A stretch of DNA of 6,891 nt from Alphaproteobacteria bacterium (GTDB lineage Bacteria > Pseudomonadota > Alphaproteobacteria > Rhizobiales > Rhizobiaceae), in contig JAFKFE010000260.1 in assembly GCA_017308345.1 (NCBI GenBank), positions 1 through 6,891 of the forward strand, written 5' to 3'. Below are positions 1-5,927 of this stretch, in pieces; position 1 is the first letter of the stretch; each line of letters begins with the position of its first letter. A program made the translations under genes and the position numbers. A model generated the notes under the pieces. That model ran no database searches. It worked only from the letters and a program-made list of their open reading frames with translations, and was not told where the DNA came from.

Positions 1-2
1 CC

Positions 3-758
3 ATCAGCGTGAAGGACCTGCGCAAGTCCTTTGGCGACCATGAAGTGCTCAAGGGCATTTCGCTCGAGGCTCACAAGGGCGACGTCATCTCGATCCTCGG
101 CTCCTCGGGTTCCGGCAAGAGCACGATGCTGCGCTGTATCAATCTCCTGGAGATCCCGGATTCCGGCGAAGTGCGGGTCGACGGCGAGCTCATCCGGATG
201 AAGCGGGGCCGCGACGGTCACCAGACGCCGGCCGATATCCGCCAGGTGGAGCGGATTCGCGCCAACCTCGCCATGGTTTTCCAGAGCTTCAATCTCTGGT
301 CGCACATGACCGTGCTGGAGAACCTCGTCGCCGCGCCGACGCATGTGCTGAAGCGGCCGCGCGCCGAATGCCTGGAACAGGCCGAGGCATTGCTGAAGCG
401 CGTCGGCATATGGGAGCGCCGCAACTACTATCCGCCGCACATGTCTGGCGGCCAGCAGCAACGCGCGGCGATCGCCCGCGCCCTGGCGATGAACCCCAAG
501 GTGATGCTGTTCGACGAGCCGACATCCGCGCTCGACCCGGAACTGGTCGGCGAGGTGCTGCGCGTCATGCGCTCGCTTGCCGAGGAAGGGCGCACCATGC
601 TGGTCGTCACCCACGAAATGGGTTTTGCCCGCGACGTGTCGAGCAAGGTGATGTTCCTGCACAAGGGCGAGGTGGATTCGGTCGGCGAGCCGAAGGAAAT
701 GTTCGCCAGGCCGCCGACCCCGCAGTTCAAGCAGTTCATCGCCAACTTCAACAAGTGA
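3..758 (+). CDS. Polar amino acid/opine ABC transporter ATP-binding subunit (HisP/OccP type), 5' end cut
   Basis: This is the cytoplasmic ATPase that powers a periplasmic-binding-protein-dependent importer, most likely for basic or polar amino acids or opines. Counting from the GTG at 9, Walker A is GSSGSGKST (31-39), the Q-loop is at Q92, the ABC signature MSGGQQQR spans 145-152, Walker B ends in LFDEPTSALD (167-176) and the switch histidine is H202 in VVTHEMGFAR. The insertion before the Q-loop (about 62-86) and the stretch SFNLWSHMTVLENL are typical of the HisP/OccP/NocP branch, not of the phosphonate ATPase PhnC. The frame is open to the window edge and reads I-S-V-K-D-L-R-K, so the GTG is probably internal and the true start lies a few codons upstream. 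The permease and binding-protein genes are not visible, so the substrate cannot be named. It runs convergent to phnN and is probably unrelated to it. Confidence 0.92.
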   Translation: MSVKDLRKSFGDHEVLKGISLEAHKGDVISILGSSGSGKSTMLRCINLLEIPDSGEVRVDGELIRMKRGRDGHQTPADIRQVERIRANLAMVFQSFNLWSHMTVLENLVAAPTHVLKRPRAECLEQAEALLKRVGIWERRNYYPPHMSGGQQQRAAIARALAMNPKVMLFDEPTSALDPELVGEVLRVMRSLAEEGRTMLVVTHEMGFARDVSSKVMFLHKGEVDSVGEPKEMFARPPTPQFKQFIANFNK

Positions 759-763
759 GCGCC

Positions 764-803
764 TCTCCTTCTCCCACAGGGGGCCCACAAGGGGAGAAGG
801 AGA
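764..803. terminator. Palindrome between convergent genes, probable bidirectional terminator
   Basis: A perfect 12-base inverted repeat (764-775 with 792-803, core ctccttctccc/gggagaaggag) encloses a 16-base loop. It begins six bases after the ABC gene stop and ends seven bases before the phnN stop on the other strand, the right place to terminate both transcripts. No clear U-run follows on either strand, so termination by it is inferred from position and stem strength. The loop holds a near duplicate of cccaca-gggg (773-783 and 784-794), suggesting that a shorter palindrome was expanded by tandem duplication. Similar ccttctcccacaaggggagaagg palindromes are common between rhizobial genes as far as I remember. 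Confidence 0.6.
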
Positions 804-809
804 AGGTGC

Positions 810-1436
810 TTAGATCATGTCCGACAGGTCGGAGAACGCCATCGCCTTGCGCAGCACCTCGGCGAAGCGCTCGCCGGCGACGTCCCTGTCGCCGCTGTTG
901 TCGATCGACGTGACGTCGGGCCCCGTCAGCTTGACGCTCGCGCTGCGCGCCAGGCGGGCAAGCACCTCGCCACGCGATTCACGGCCGCGCGCCGCCAGCC
1001 GCTCAGCGAGGATCTCCGGCGTGGCGGTGATCTCGACCACGGCGAGGTTGGCGTAGCGTTCGCGCAGCGCCGGGATGACCGCGCGCGACACGTTGGCGAC
1101 CGCGACATGGCCGTTGGCCACGGCCCAGTCGACATCGGCCGGCAGGCCGTAGCGCAGGCCATGCGCGTCCCAGCACAGCGAGAAGGCGCCGTCGGCCTCC
1201 GCCTCGGCAAAGGCGGCATCGGCCAGCGTGTCGTGGTCCTCGCTTGCCGCGTCGCTCGGCCTGGTGATGACGCGGCGCACGAATTCCAGCCGGCTCTCGC
1301 CGGAAAAACGCGCCTTGGCATAGCCGATCACCGTATCCTTGCCGGCGCCGCTCGGGCCGACGACCGCGACGAACACGCCGTGGCGAATCGGCAAGCTCTC
1401 GGCCATCTCGCGCTCGATGAGGGCCGAGACCATCAT
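810..1436 (-). CDS. phnN: Ribose 1,5-bisphosphate phosphokinase PhnN
   Basis: PhnN phosphorylates ribose 1,5-bisphosphate with ATP to give 5-phosphoribosyl 1-diphosphate (PRPP), the salvage step of the C-P lyase pathway; it is cytoplasmic. With the ATG at 1436 the product is 208 residues. Walker A is GPSGAGKDT (27-35), where an aspartate follows the lysine as in PhnN. RVITRP (55-60), WDAHGLRYG (89-97) and NVSR (115-118) match the guanylate-kinase-like PhnN fold. The start overlaps the phnM stop as ATGA, which implies translational coupling. An alternative ATG at 1406 gives 198 residues and brings Walker A nearer the N-terminus, as in E. coli PhnN; neither start has a strong ribosome binding site. 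The frame stays open upstream through phnM to about 2138, but that part reads as low-complexity Arg/Ala-rich shadow and is not coding. Confidence 0.92.
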   Translation of the reverse strand: MMVSALIEREMAESLPIRHGVFVAVVGPSGAGKDTVIGYAKARFSGESRLEFVRRVITRPSDAASEDHDTLADAAFAEAEADGAFSLCWDAHGLRYGLPADVDWAVANGHVAVANVSRAVIPALRERYANLAVVEITATPEILAERLAARGRESRGEVLARLARSASVKLTGPDVTSIDNSGDRDVAGERFAEVLRKAMAFSDLSDMI

Positions 1437-2572
1437 GCGACCCGGCGGCCCTGGCGCCACACCGTGCGCACGACCGGCACATGGTCGTCGACGCGCACCC
1501 GCACGAGATCGGCGCGGCGGCCGGGCTCGATGACGCCGCGGTCGGCGAGGCCGACGGCCTCGGCCGGATTCTTCGAGACCATCGCGACTGCTTGCGGCAG
1601 CGAAATCCCTTCGACCACATCGCCAAGGAAGAAGGCCGACTGGATCAGGCTGAAGGGGATGTAGTCGGACGACAGGATGTCGAGCAGGCCGTCGGCGGCC
1701 AGCGTGCGCGCCGAGACATTGCCGGAATGCGAGGCGCCCCGCATGACGTTGGGCGCGCCCATCAGCACGCCGAGGCCGGCCGCCTTGGAGGCCTTGGCGG
1801 CCTCCTCCGTCGTCGGGAACTCGGCGACGCGCACGCCCTGCTCGATCGCCTCGTCGACATGGCCGGAAGTCGCGTCGTCGTGGCTCGCCAGCACGATGCC
1901 GCGCTCGCGGCAGGCGGCCGAGATGAAAACCCGGTTCGGGCCGGAATTGCGGGCCGATTCCGCCATCCGCTTCTCGCAGAATTTCTGGAAGTCCGGGTCT
2001 GTCAGCTTCAGCTTGCGCTGGTAGTAGTAAGCATAGGTCTCGAGGTTGACGAACTGGCGTTGTCCGGGCGCATGGTCCATCAGCGAGGCGAGCTTCACCC
2101 GCTCGTCCGTCTCGAAATTGGCGAAGGCCTCGAGGCAATCCGGCGCCGAGACCTCGCAGCGCAGGTGGATGAAATGGTCGGCCCGGAGCCGGTCCTGCCT
2201 GACGCTGTCCTCGATCGCGTCGGCCAGCTTGCGGACGTCGTCAGACTTCAGGTCGGCGTCCTCGTCCATGCCGACGCGCAAGGCGTCGAGCACCGTGGTG
2301 ATGCCGGCGGTCGCGACCTGGGCGTCATGGGCGAGCACGGCCGCGATCGGGTTCCAGCGCACTTTCGGGCGCGGCGCGTAGTGGCCTTCGAGATGATCGG
2401 TGTGGAGCTCGACGAGACCCGGGATGATGTAGTCGCCGCCCATGTCCTCGCCGGCGCGGGCAGCACCCGGCTCGACGGCGGCAATCAGGCCGTCACGCAA
2501 CAACAGCGAGCCCTCGACGATTTCGTCGGCAAGCACGATGCGGGCATTGGTGAGAACGGTTTCGGCGGTCAT
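1433..2572 (-). CDS. phnM: Alpha-D-ribose 1-methylphosphonate 5-triphosphate diphosphatase PhnM
   Basis: PhnM removes pyrophosphate from the ribose-phosphonate triphosphate intermediate of the C-P lyase pathway, giving the 5-phosphate that PhnJ cleaves. It is a cytoplasmic metal-dependent amidohydrolase. The 379-residue protein has the usual family length and order: a small N-terminal beta domain, the metal-binding run ELHTDHLEGH (55-64), WNPIAAVLAHDAQ (73-85), LMDHAPGQRQF (164-174), LASHDDA (228-234), a late SSDY motif (around 300) and a C-terminal GRRADLVRV strand typical of amidohydrolases. The ATG at 2570-2572 is preceded by AGGA at 2582-2585 with nine bases of spacing, supporting this start. 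The stop overlaps the phnN start. A repeat-filled gap of 132 bases separates it from the upstream DUF1045 gene; the three probably share one transcript. Confidence 0.97.
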   Translation of the reverse strand: MTAETVLTNARIVLADEIVEGSLLLRDGLIAAVEPGAARAGEDMGGDYIIPGLVELHTDHLEGHYAPRPKVRWNPIAAVLAHDAQVATAGITTVLDALRVGMDEDADLKSDDVRKLADAIEDSVRQDRLRADHFIHLRCEVSAPDCLEAFANFETDERVKLASLMDHAPGQRQFVNLETYAYYYQRKLKLTDPDFQKFCEKRMAESARNSGPNRVFISAACRERGIVLASHDDATSGHVDEAIEQGVRVAEFPTTEEAAKASKAAGLGVLMGAPNVMRGASHSGNVSARTLAADGLLDILSSDYIPFSLIQSAFFLGDVVEGISLPQAVAMVSKNPAEAVGLADRGVIEPGRRADLVRVRVDDHVPVVRTVWRQGRRVA

Positions 2573-2612
2573 CTCGGGCAGTCCTATCTCGGCGGTCGGT
2601 CGGCAATCGGAT

Positions 2613-2707
2613 CAGAGCAATTCCAGGAAAAGTGCTTTGCGGTTTTCCCTCCGGAATTGCGTAGACAGAGAGATAGGGCGGTTCAGCGTTTCCGTTGAGC
2701 CGCCCTA
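2613..2707 (+). repeat. Rhizobial intergenic repeat, RIME-like, between phnM and the DUF1045 gene
   Basis: The element has two hairpin halves. In the left half gcaattcc (2617-2624) pairs with ggaattgc (2653-2660), and inside it ggaaaa (2626-2631) pairs with ttttcc (2643-2648) around an 11-base loop. A linker with gacagagagatag follows, then the right half, where 2674-2685 pairs with 2696-2707 (12 base pairs, one of them G-U in plus-strand RNA). The wording (gagcaattccaggaaaagtg, cggttttcc, ccggaattgcgt, agcgtttccg) closely resembles a very common dispersed intergenic repeat that I remember from Mesorhizobium and relatives. The family name is recalled, not searched. The right arm ends inside the stop codon of the DUF1045 gene. 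Confidence 0.75.
2674..2707 (-). terminator. Hairpin overlapping the DUF1045 stop codon (possible attenuator or mRNA stabiliser)
   Basis: A 12-base stem with a 10-base loop lies at the 3' end of the DUF1045 gene, and its TAG stop (2705-2707) forms the base of the stem. In the minus-strand transcript one position (2682/2699) becomes an A-C mismatch. No U-run follows, so an efficient intrinsic terminator is unlikely. The hairpin could reduce readthrough into phnM or protect the upstream message from 3' decay. It is the right half of the intergenic repeat at 2613-2707; the regulatory role is inference. Confidence 0.35.
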
Positions 2708-3412
2708 GGCGGTCTTGCGGGCGGGGCCGCGGCCAAGCGCATGGTGGGAAAGCACCATGAACGGCGCGCCGGGCTCGCTTTCGACGAACAATGTCAGCGC
2801 ATCCACCGGCACCGGCTGCCGCAGGATGTCGGCGAACAGGCCGTCTATCGCTGCCCGAAGACGTGGGCTTTCCTGTGGCCCGACGCGTCCCGACAGCGTC
2901 ATGTGGAAGCGGAATGTTTCGAACACATAGGGATAGCCCCATTGGCAGAGGTTGCGGAACTCGTCCGGCTTCAGCGCATCGGGGCTGCGGCGCTCGATCT
3001 CGGCCTCGGTCAGCGGCGCGCGGAACGGATCGAAAGCGCGCACCACCTCACCGGCGAAATCGTTGAGCGGCGCGAACCGCGTTTCCGGCACCAGCGCGAA
3101 GAAGCCGTCGAGCTGCCCGACGACCAGGCGCGGGATGACGACCGGCGGCGTTGCCTCGGCGAAACTGTCGAGCGCGGCGCGCAGCGAGGCTTCCGTCTCG
3201 TTGGGCGCCAGCCGGAACGGCGCCTTCAGCGTCGCATGGAACCCGTAGCGCCTGGCGGAGGCGGTGTGGAAGGCCACCTCGGCCGCGGACAAGTCACCCA
3301 CGGCCTCGACCGGTCGCGTCGCCGCGCCGAACGGGTCGCGGCCCAACCAGTTGGCGGCAATGCGCGCCAGCGGCTCGTCCTGTCCCGGGGTGTAGTAGAT
3401 GGCGTAGCGCAT
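2705..3412 (-). CDS. DUF1045 phosphonate-operon protein, two-histidine phosphoesterase fold
   Basis: This 235-residue cytoplasmic protein belongs to the DUF1045 family found in many alphaproteobacterial phosphonate operons. It carries both signature motifs of the 2H phosphoesterase superfamily: H59-A-T61 within YGFHATLKAPF and H170-M-T172 within FRFHMTLSGRV, about 110 residues apart. 2H enzymes usually act on cyclic or linear phosphodiesters. Lying in front of phnM and phnN, it could open the ribose cyclic phosphate released by C-P lyase, the job done by the unrelated PhnP in E. coli. That is inference from fold and context; phnP is not in this window, but most of the phn locus is outside it. 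The ATG at 3410-3412 has GAGGA (3419-3423) six bases upstream. The stop codon lies inside a repeat-derived hairpin, and a second copy of the repeat family lies upstream. Confidence 0.93.
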   Translation of the reverse strand: MRYAIYYTPGQDEPLARIAANWLGRDPFGAATRPVEAVGDLSAAEVAFHTASARRYGFHATLKAPFRLAPNETEASLRAALDSFAEATPPVVIPRLVVGQLDGFFALVPETRFAPLNDFAGEVVRAFDPFRAPLTEAEIERRSPDALKPDEFRNLCQWGYPYVFETFRFHMTLSGRVGPQESPRLRAAIDGLFADILRQPVPVDALTLFVESEPGAPFMVLSHHALGRGPARKTA

Positions 3413-3448
3413 GGGCGTTCCTCGTCAAGCGCGCTGCGCACCCCGAAG

Positions 3449-3526
3449 GATCATGCGACGCGCTTCAAGTCATTGTCCTGGCAAGTCGTTGGCCCGAAAA
3501 CGCCGGAGCGCTTGCGGCGACATGCA
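3449..3526 (-). repeat. Rhizobial intergenic repeat, RIME-like, upstream of the DUF1045 gene
   Basis: Read on the minus strand the element starts at a gcatgtcg-like arm and runs through a gcgttttcggg core, an imperfect partner arm, and a tail ending gacttgaagcgcgtcgcatgatc. The arms gcaagtcg (3481-3488) and cgacatgc (about 3518-3525) are inverted repeats with one mismatch. The layout (imperfect stem, A/G-rich linker, gcgcg tail) and wording match another form of the dispersed rhizobial repeat that I remember (CATGTCG..CGGTTTT..GACAACGACATGC..AAGCGCGTCGCATGA). It lies in the leader region of the phosphonate genes, ending about 27 bases before the DUF1045 ribosome binding site. The copy looks diverged. 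Confidence 0.6.
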
Positions 3527-3650
3527 CCGGAACCGCTGCCATAGGTGATTTCCATGACGGATTGACGAAGCTTGCATGGGTTTTCGAAGGCAAGTCCAGC
3601 CGCGACGTATTTAGCCGACGATTTTTTCCCGGGCTGGACCAATCCGCCGG
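3527..3650. other. Remainder of the iolB to DUF1045 intergenic region
   Basis: No gene is visible here. The only structure is an 8-base perfect inverted repeat, gtccagcc (3594-3601) with ggctggac (3632-3639), around a 30-base loop that contains a T6 run (3622-3627) in plus-strand reading. It lies just after the iolB stop and could form the base of a weak 3' structure, but it is not a classical terminator on the minus strand. A promoter for the DUF1045-phnM-phnN genes would be expected in 3430-3600; I could not identify convincing -35/-10 elements or a proper Pho box. Confidence 0.3.
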
Positions 3651-4463
3651 TCAGGCCTTCATCAGCCACTCGTGCTCGGCCGCGTTGTGGAATTTCCACG
3701 TCCGCTTCGGCCCGGCCATGACGTTGAGGTAATAGAGGTCGTAGCCGTGGCAGGCCGCGCAGGGGTGATAGCCCTTCGGCACCAGCACGACATCGCCGTC
3801 CTCGATCGCCATCGCTTCGTCCAACTCGCGCACGCCGTTCCTGTCGGCGTCGGTGTAGACGCGCTGGAAGGCAAAGCCCTGCGGCGGGTTCAGCCGATGG
3901 TAATAGGTCTCCTCGAGATAGGATTCCGCCGGCAGGTTGTCCTGGTCGTGCTTGTGCGGCGGATAGCTGGAGGTGTGGCCACCGGGCGTGATCACCTCGA
4001 CCACCAGCAGTGAATCCGCCGGCTTGCCTTCGGGCAAGATGTTGGTGACGTAGCGCGTGTTGGTGCCCTTGCCGCGCACTTCCTGGCCGAGATCGTCAGG
4101 CCCGATGACGCGAACCGGCAGGCCGCCGCTCAAGCCCGGCGCCGAGCAGACGGCAAGCTCAAGTTCGGTATCGGCGGTCACCGACCAGTCGGCGCCTTGC
4201 GGCACATAGACCGACCACGGCTTGCCTTCGAAGGGCGACATGCGCTCGCCGAGCAGGCCGAGATCCTTGCCTCCGGCCGAGGCCTTGCCCTTGCCGGTGA
4301 CGAACACCAGGCACACCTCACGGTCGCCGGTCTTGCCCGACGCCGTCTCGCCCGCTTTCAGCCGATGCAGATCGAAACCGACATAGGTCCAGCCGGCGCT
4401 TTGCGGCGTGACGTGAGCGACGTGGCCGTGGCCCTTGTCGGCCTTGACGAGCAGTTTCGACAT
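3651..4463 (-). CDS. iolB: 5-deoxy-glucuronate isomerase IolB
   Basis: IolB converts 5-deoxy-D-glucuronate to 5-dehydro-2-deoxy-D-gluconate, the step after IolD in cytoplasmic myo-inositol catabolism; the product is then phosphorylated by IolC (not in this window). The 270-residue length is typical. The bicupin fold shows its metal-site motif in the second half: SSYPPHKHD (165-173, H170 and H172), EETYYHRLNPPQGF (184-197) with E185 and H189, and GYHPCAACHGYDLYYLNVMAG (231-251) containing H233. ATG at 4461-4463 is preceded by a strong AGGAGA (4471-4476) seven bases upstream. iolB lies about 247 bases from the small membrane gene before it, with a long palindrome between them, so it may have its own promoter or be set apart in expression from iolDE. 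Its stop is followed by the phosphonate block on the same strand. Confidence 0.97.
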   Translation of the reverse strand: MSKLLVKADKGHGHVAHVTPQSAGWTYVGFDLHRLKAGETASGKTGDREVCLVFVTGKGKASAGGKDLGLLGERMSPFEGKPWSVYVPQGADWSVTADTELELAVCSAPGLSGGLPVRVIGPDDLGQEVRGKGTNTRYVTNILPEGKPADSLLVVEVITPGGHTSSYPPHKHDQDNLPAESYLEETYYHRLNPPQGFAFQRVYTDADRNGVRELDEAMAIEDGDVVLVPKGYHPCAACHGYDLYYLNVMAGPKRTWKFHNAAEHEWLMKA

Positions 4464-4537
4464 TCTTGTCTCTCCTAATTCCTGGGCGCCCGACTGGCGC
4501 AGCTAAGAATCCGATGGACTATCGCGAAAACCTTGGA

Positions 4538-4642
4538 GATTGGTCGGTTCCCTCGCAATTTCGTCATCCTAGGGCGGAGCAAGGAGCGCAGCGACGCGGC
4601 GCAGACCCTAGGATGACGAAGCGAGGGGTGTTCCGGCCAATC
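4538..4642. repeat. Long palindromic intergenic element, rhizobial dispersed repeat
   Basis: Three nested stems fold about a single axis: 4538-4547 with 4633-4642 (10 pairs, one G-U), 4550-4556 with 4621-4627 (7 pairs), and 4560-4574 with 4606-4620 (15 perfect pairs, ttcgtcatcctaggg). The purine-rich 31-base loop reads cggagcaaggagcgcagcga and onward. The catcctaggg...ccctaggatgacg arms and gcaaggagcgcagcgac loop match a dispersed element I remember as frequent in Mesorhizobium intergenic DNA. It lies between the DUF3329-like gene and iolB, where it could terminate, stabilise or separate the transcripts. The fold is seen in the sequence; the family is recognised from memory. Confidence 0.8.
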
Positions 4643-4710
4643 GCCGGCGCACGCGATTCGTCACACACGCAGCTTCCGATCCGTAAAACCTTCTGCACCA
4701 TGCATTCCAA

Positions 4711-4923
4711 TCACTCCTTCGGCTCGGCGTCGTCCTTGTTCTCCTCAACCGGCTTGTAGAGATAGAAAAACTGCCACACGGCATAGCCGGCGAAGCCAAG
4801 CGCGATGACGCCCCAGAACGGCGTGCCGGACGCGAACTCGATCACCGACCAGACCAGACAGACCGCGACAACGGCGACGCGGCGCCACAGCGGCCGGAAG
4901 AAGGGGTGCTCATAGTCTTTCAT
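4711..4923 (-). CDS. Small two-helix inner-membrane protein, DUF3329-like
   Basis: With the ATG at 4921-4923 the product has 70 residues: a charged start MKDYEHPFFRPLWRR, a first hydrophobic helix (about 16-31), a short turn SGTP, a second helix (about 36-55, WGVIALGFAGYAVWQFFYLY) and a charged tail rich in E, K and D. The arginines before helix 1 and the acidic/basic tail suggest both ends are cytoplasmic. I recognise it as similar to small rhizobial proteins annotated DUF3329; the function is unknown. An in-frame TTG at 4947 would add eight residues, but no ribosome binding site precedes it; the ATG has only a weak one. It lies 82 bases after iolE on the same strand and may be cotranscribed with iolDE. 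No known inositol step needs such a protein, so it may be a bystander. Confidence 0.75.
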   Translation of the reverse strand: MKDYEHPFFRPLWRRVAVVAVCLVWSVIEFASGTPFWGVIALGFAGYAVWQFFYLYKPVEENKDDAEPKE

Positions 4924-4962
4924 CGCGCCAATCCAGGATTTGCCCAAAGCGCATCAGATAGA

Positions 4963-4975
4963 CCGGGCGTCCCGG
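4963..4975. other. Short hairpin between iolE and the small membrane gene
   Basis: ccggg (4963-4967) and cccgg (4971-4975) form a 5-base stem with a 3-base loop, about 30 bases after the iolE stop. No U-run follows on the minus strand, so it is a weak candidate for a pause or partial terminator and does not rule out readthrough. Confidence 0.25.
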
Positions 4976-5005
4976 CTAATCCATCATTCATGACGAATCC
5001 ACCAT

Positions 5006-5920
5006 TCAGGCCGGAAAACCCTGCGTCTCCACCGTGTAGCCGGCGGCCGTCATCACCCGCATCAGTTCCTTGTGGCCGACCTGCGCCATCTTGAGCGGCG
5101 GGTTCTTCTTTGGATCCTGCTCGGCCTCGACCACGAACCAGCCTTCATAGCCGTGATCGGCGAAGCGCTGGACGATGGCGCCGAAATCGAGCGAGCCGTC
5201 GCCTGGCACGGTGAAGGCCCCGAGCGCCACGGCATCGAGGAAGGACTGTTTGGTGCGATCCAGCCCGTCGATCACGCCCATGCGCACATCCTTCACATGG
5301 ACGTGGTTGATGCGCTTGTGGTGGTTGTCGATGGCGCGCAGCACGTCGCCGCCGGCAAAGGCGAGGTGGCCGGCGTCGAGCAGCAGCGGAATGCCTTCGC
5401 CGGAATGGCGCATGAAGGCGTCGAGCTCCGGCTCGGTCTCGACCACCGCCGCCATATGGTGGTGGTAGGAAAGCGGCATGCCCTGGTCGGCGCACCACTC
5501 GCCGAATTCGGTGACGCGGCGGCCATAGGCCTTCATCTCGTCGCCGGTGAGTTTCGGCTTGGTGGCCAGAGGCTTCGAACGGTCGCCCTGGATCGAACGG
5601 CCGACCTCGCCATAGACGATGCAGGGCGCGTTGACCGCCTTGAACAGGTCGATCATCGGCTGGATGCGGTCCTTGTTCCTGGCCAGGTCCTCATCGACCA
5701 GCGTGCCGGAGAACCAGCCGCCGCAGAGCGTGACGTCGGCCGCTTTCAGGATCGGCAGCATCACTTTCGGGTCGTTGGGGAAGCGGCGGCCCATCTCCAT
5801 GCCGGTGAAGCCGGCCGAGCGCGATTGCGCCAAGCATTCCTCCAGCGACACGTCATCGCTCAGTTCCACGAGATCGTCGTTCCACCATGCGATGGGGGAC
5901 ATGCCCAGTTTGGCTTTCAA
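5006..5920 (-). CDS. iolE: Inosose dehydratase IolE
   Basis: IolE dehydrates 2-keto-myo-inositol (scyllo-inosose) to 3D-(3,5/4)-trihydroxycyclohexane-1,2-dione, the substrate of IolD. It is a cytoplasmic TIM-barrel metalloenzyme of the xylose isomerase-like superfamily. The 304-residue protein shows MSPIAWWNDD near the N-terminus (7-16), GMEMGRRFP (40-48), LSYHHHMAAVVE (150-161), LLLDAGHLAFAGGD (179-192), NHVHVKD (205-211), PGDGSLDF (239-246) and WFVVEAEQDP (261-270), which supply the acidic and histidine metal ligands of the fold. The start is TTG at 5918-5920 with GGAG (5928-5931) seven bases upstream. The first six residues fit the extra N-terminal strand seen before the I-A/S-P-I-x-W motif in other IolE proteins, so the internal ATG at 5902 is less likely. 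It follows iolD after 36 bases and is surely cotranscribed with it. Confidence 0.96.
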   Translation of the reverse strand: MKAKLGMSPIAWWNDDLVELSDDVSLEECLAQSRSAGFTGMEMGRRFPNDPKVMLPILKAADVTLCGGWFSGTLVDEDLARNKDRIQPMIDLFKAVNAPCIVYGEVGRSIQGDRSKPLATKPKLTGDEMKAYGRRVTEFGEWCADQGMPLSYHHHMAAVVETEPELDAFMRHSGEGIPLLLDAGHLAFAGGDVLRAIDNHHKRINHVHVKDVRMGVIDGLDRTKQSFLDAVALGAFTVPGDGSLDFGAIVQRFADHGYEGWFVVEAEQDPKKNPPLKMAQVGHKELMRVMTAAGYTVETQGFPA

Positions 5921-5927
5921 GTCGTCA

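Noticed and set aside
3..758. ABC ATPase as the phosphonate importer subunit PhnC
   Set aside because: The HisP-type insertion and SFNLWSHMTVLENL region match the polar amino acid branch, and the gene converges on phnN instead of forming an operon with it.
368..913. Plus-strand open frame of 181 codons overlapping the ABC gene
   Set aside because: Shifted frame of the ABC ATPase with no motifs; it also runs through the palindrome at 764-803 and into antisense phnN.
1437..2138. Upstream extension of the phnN frame into phnM, which could be read as a fusion protein
   Set aside because: The extension is an Arg/Ala/Gly-rich out-of-frame reading of phnM; the phnM frame there is intact and has all its motifs.
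1481..2698. Plus-strand open frame of 405 codons opposite phnM
   Set aside because: Mirror frame of a well-conserved gene in GC-rich DNA. It runs into the intergenic repeat and has no family motif.
3550..3570. Possible Pho box: repeated tgacg at 3555-3559 and 3563-3567
   Set aside because: The repeats are spaced by 8 bases, not the 11 expected for PhoB half sites, and the flanking bases do not match.
4486..4500. Small gcgcc/ggcgc hairpin just upstream of the iolB ribosome binding site, a possible leader control element
   Set aside because: Only five base pairs, frequent by chance at this GC content, and it does not cover the binding site.
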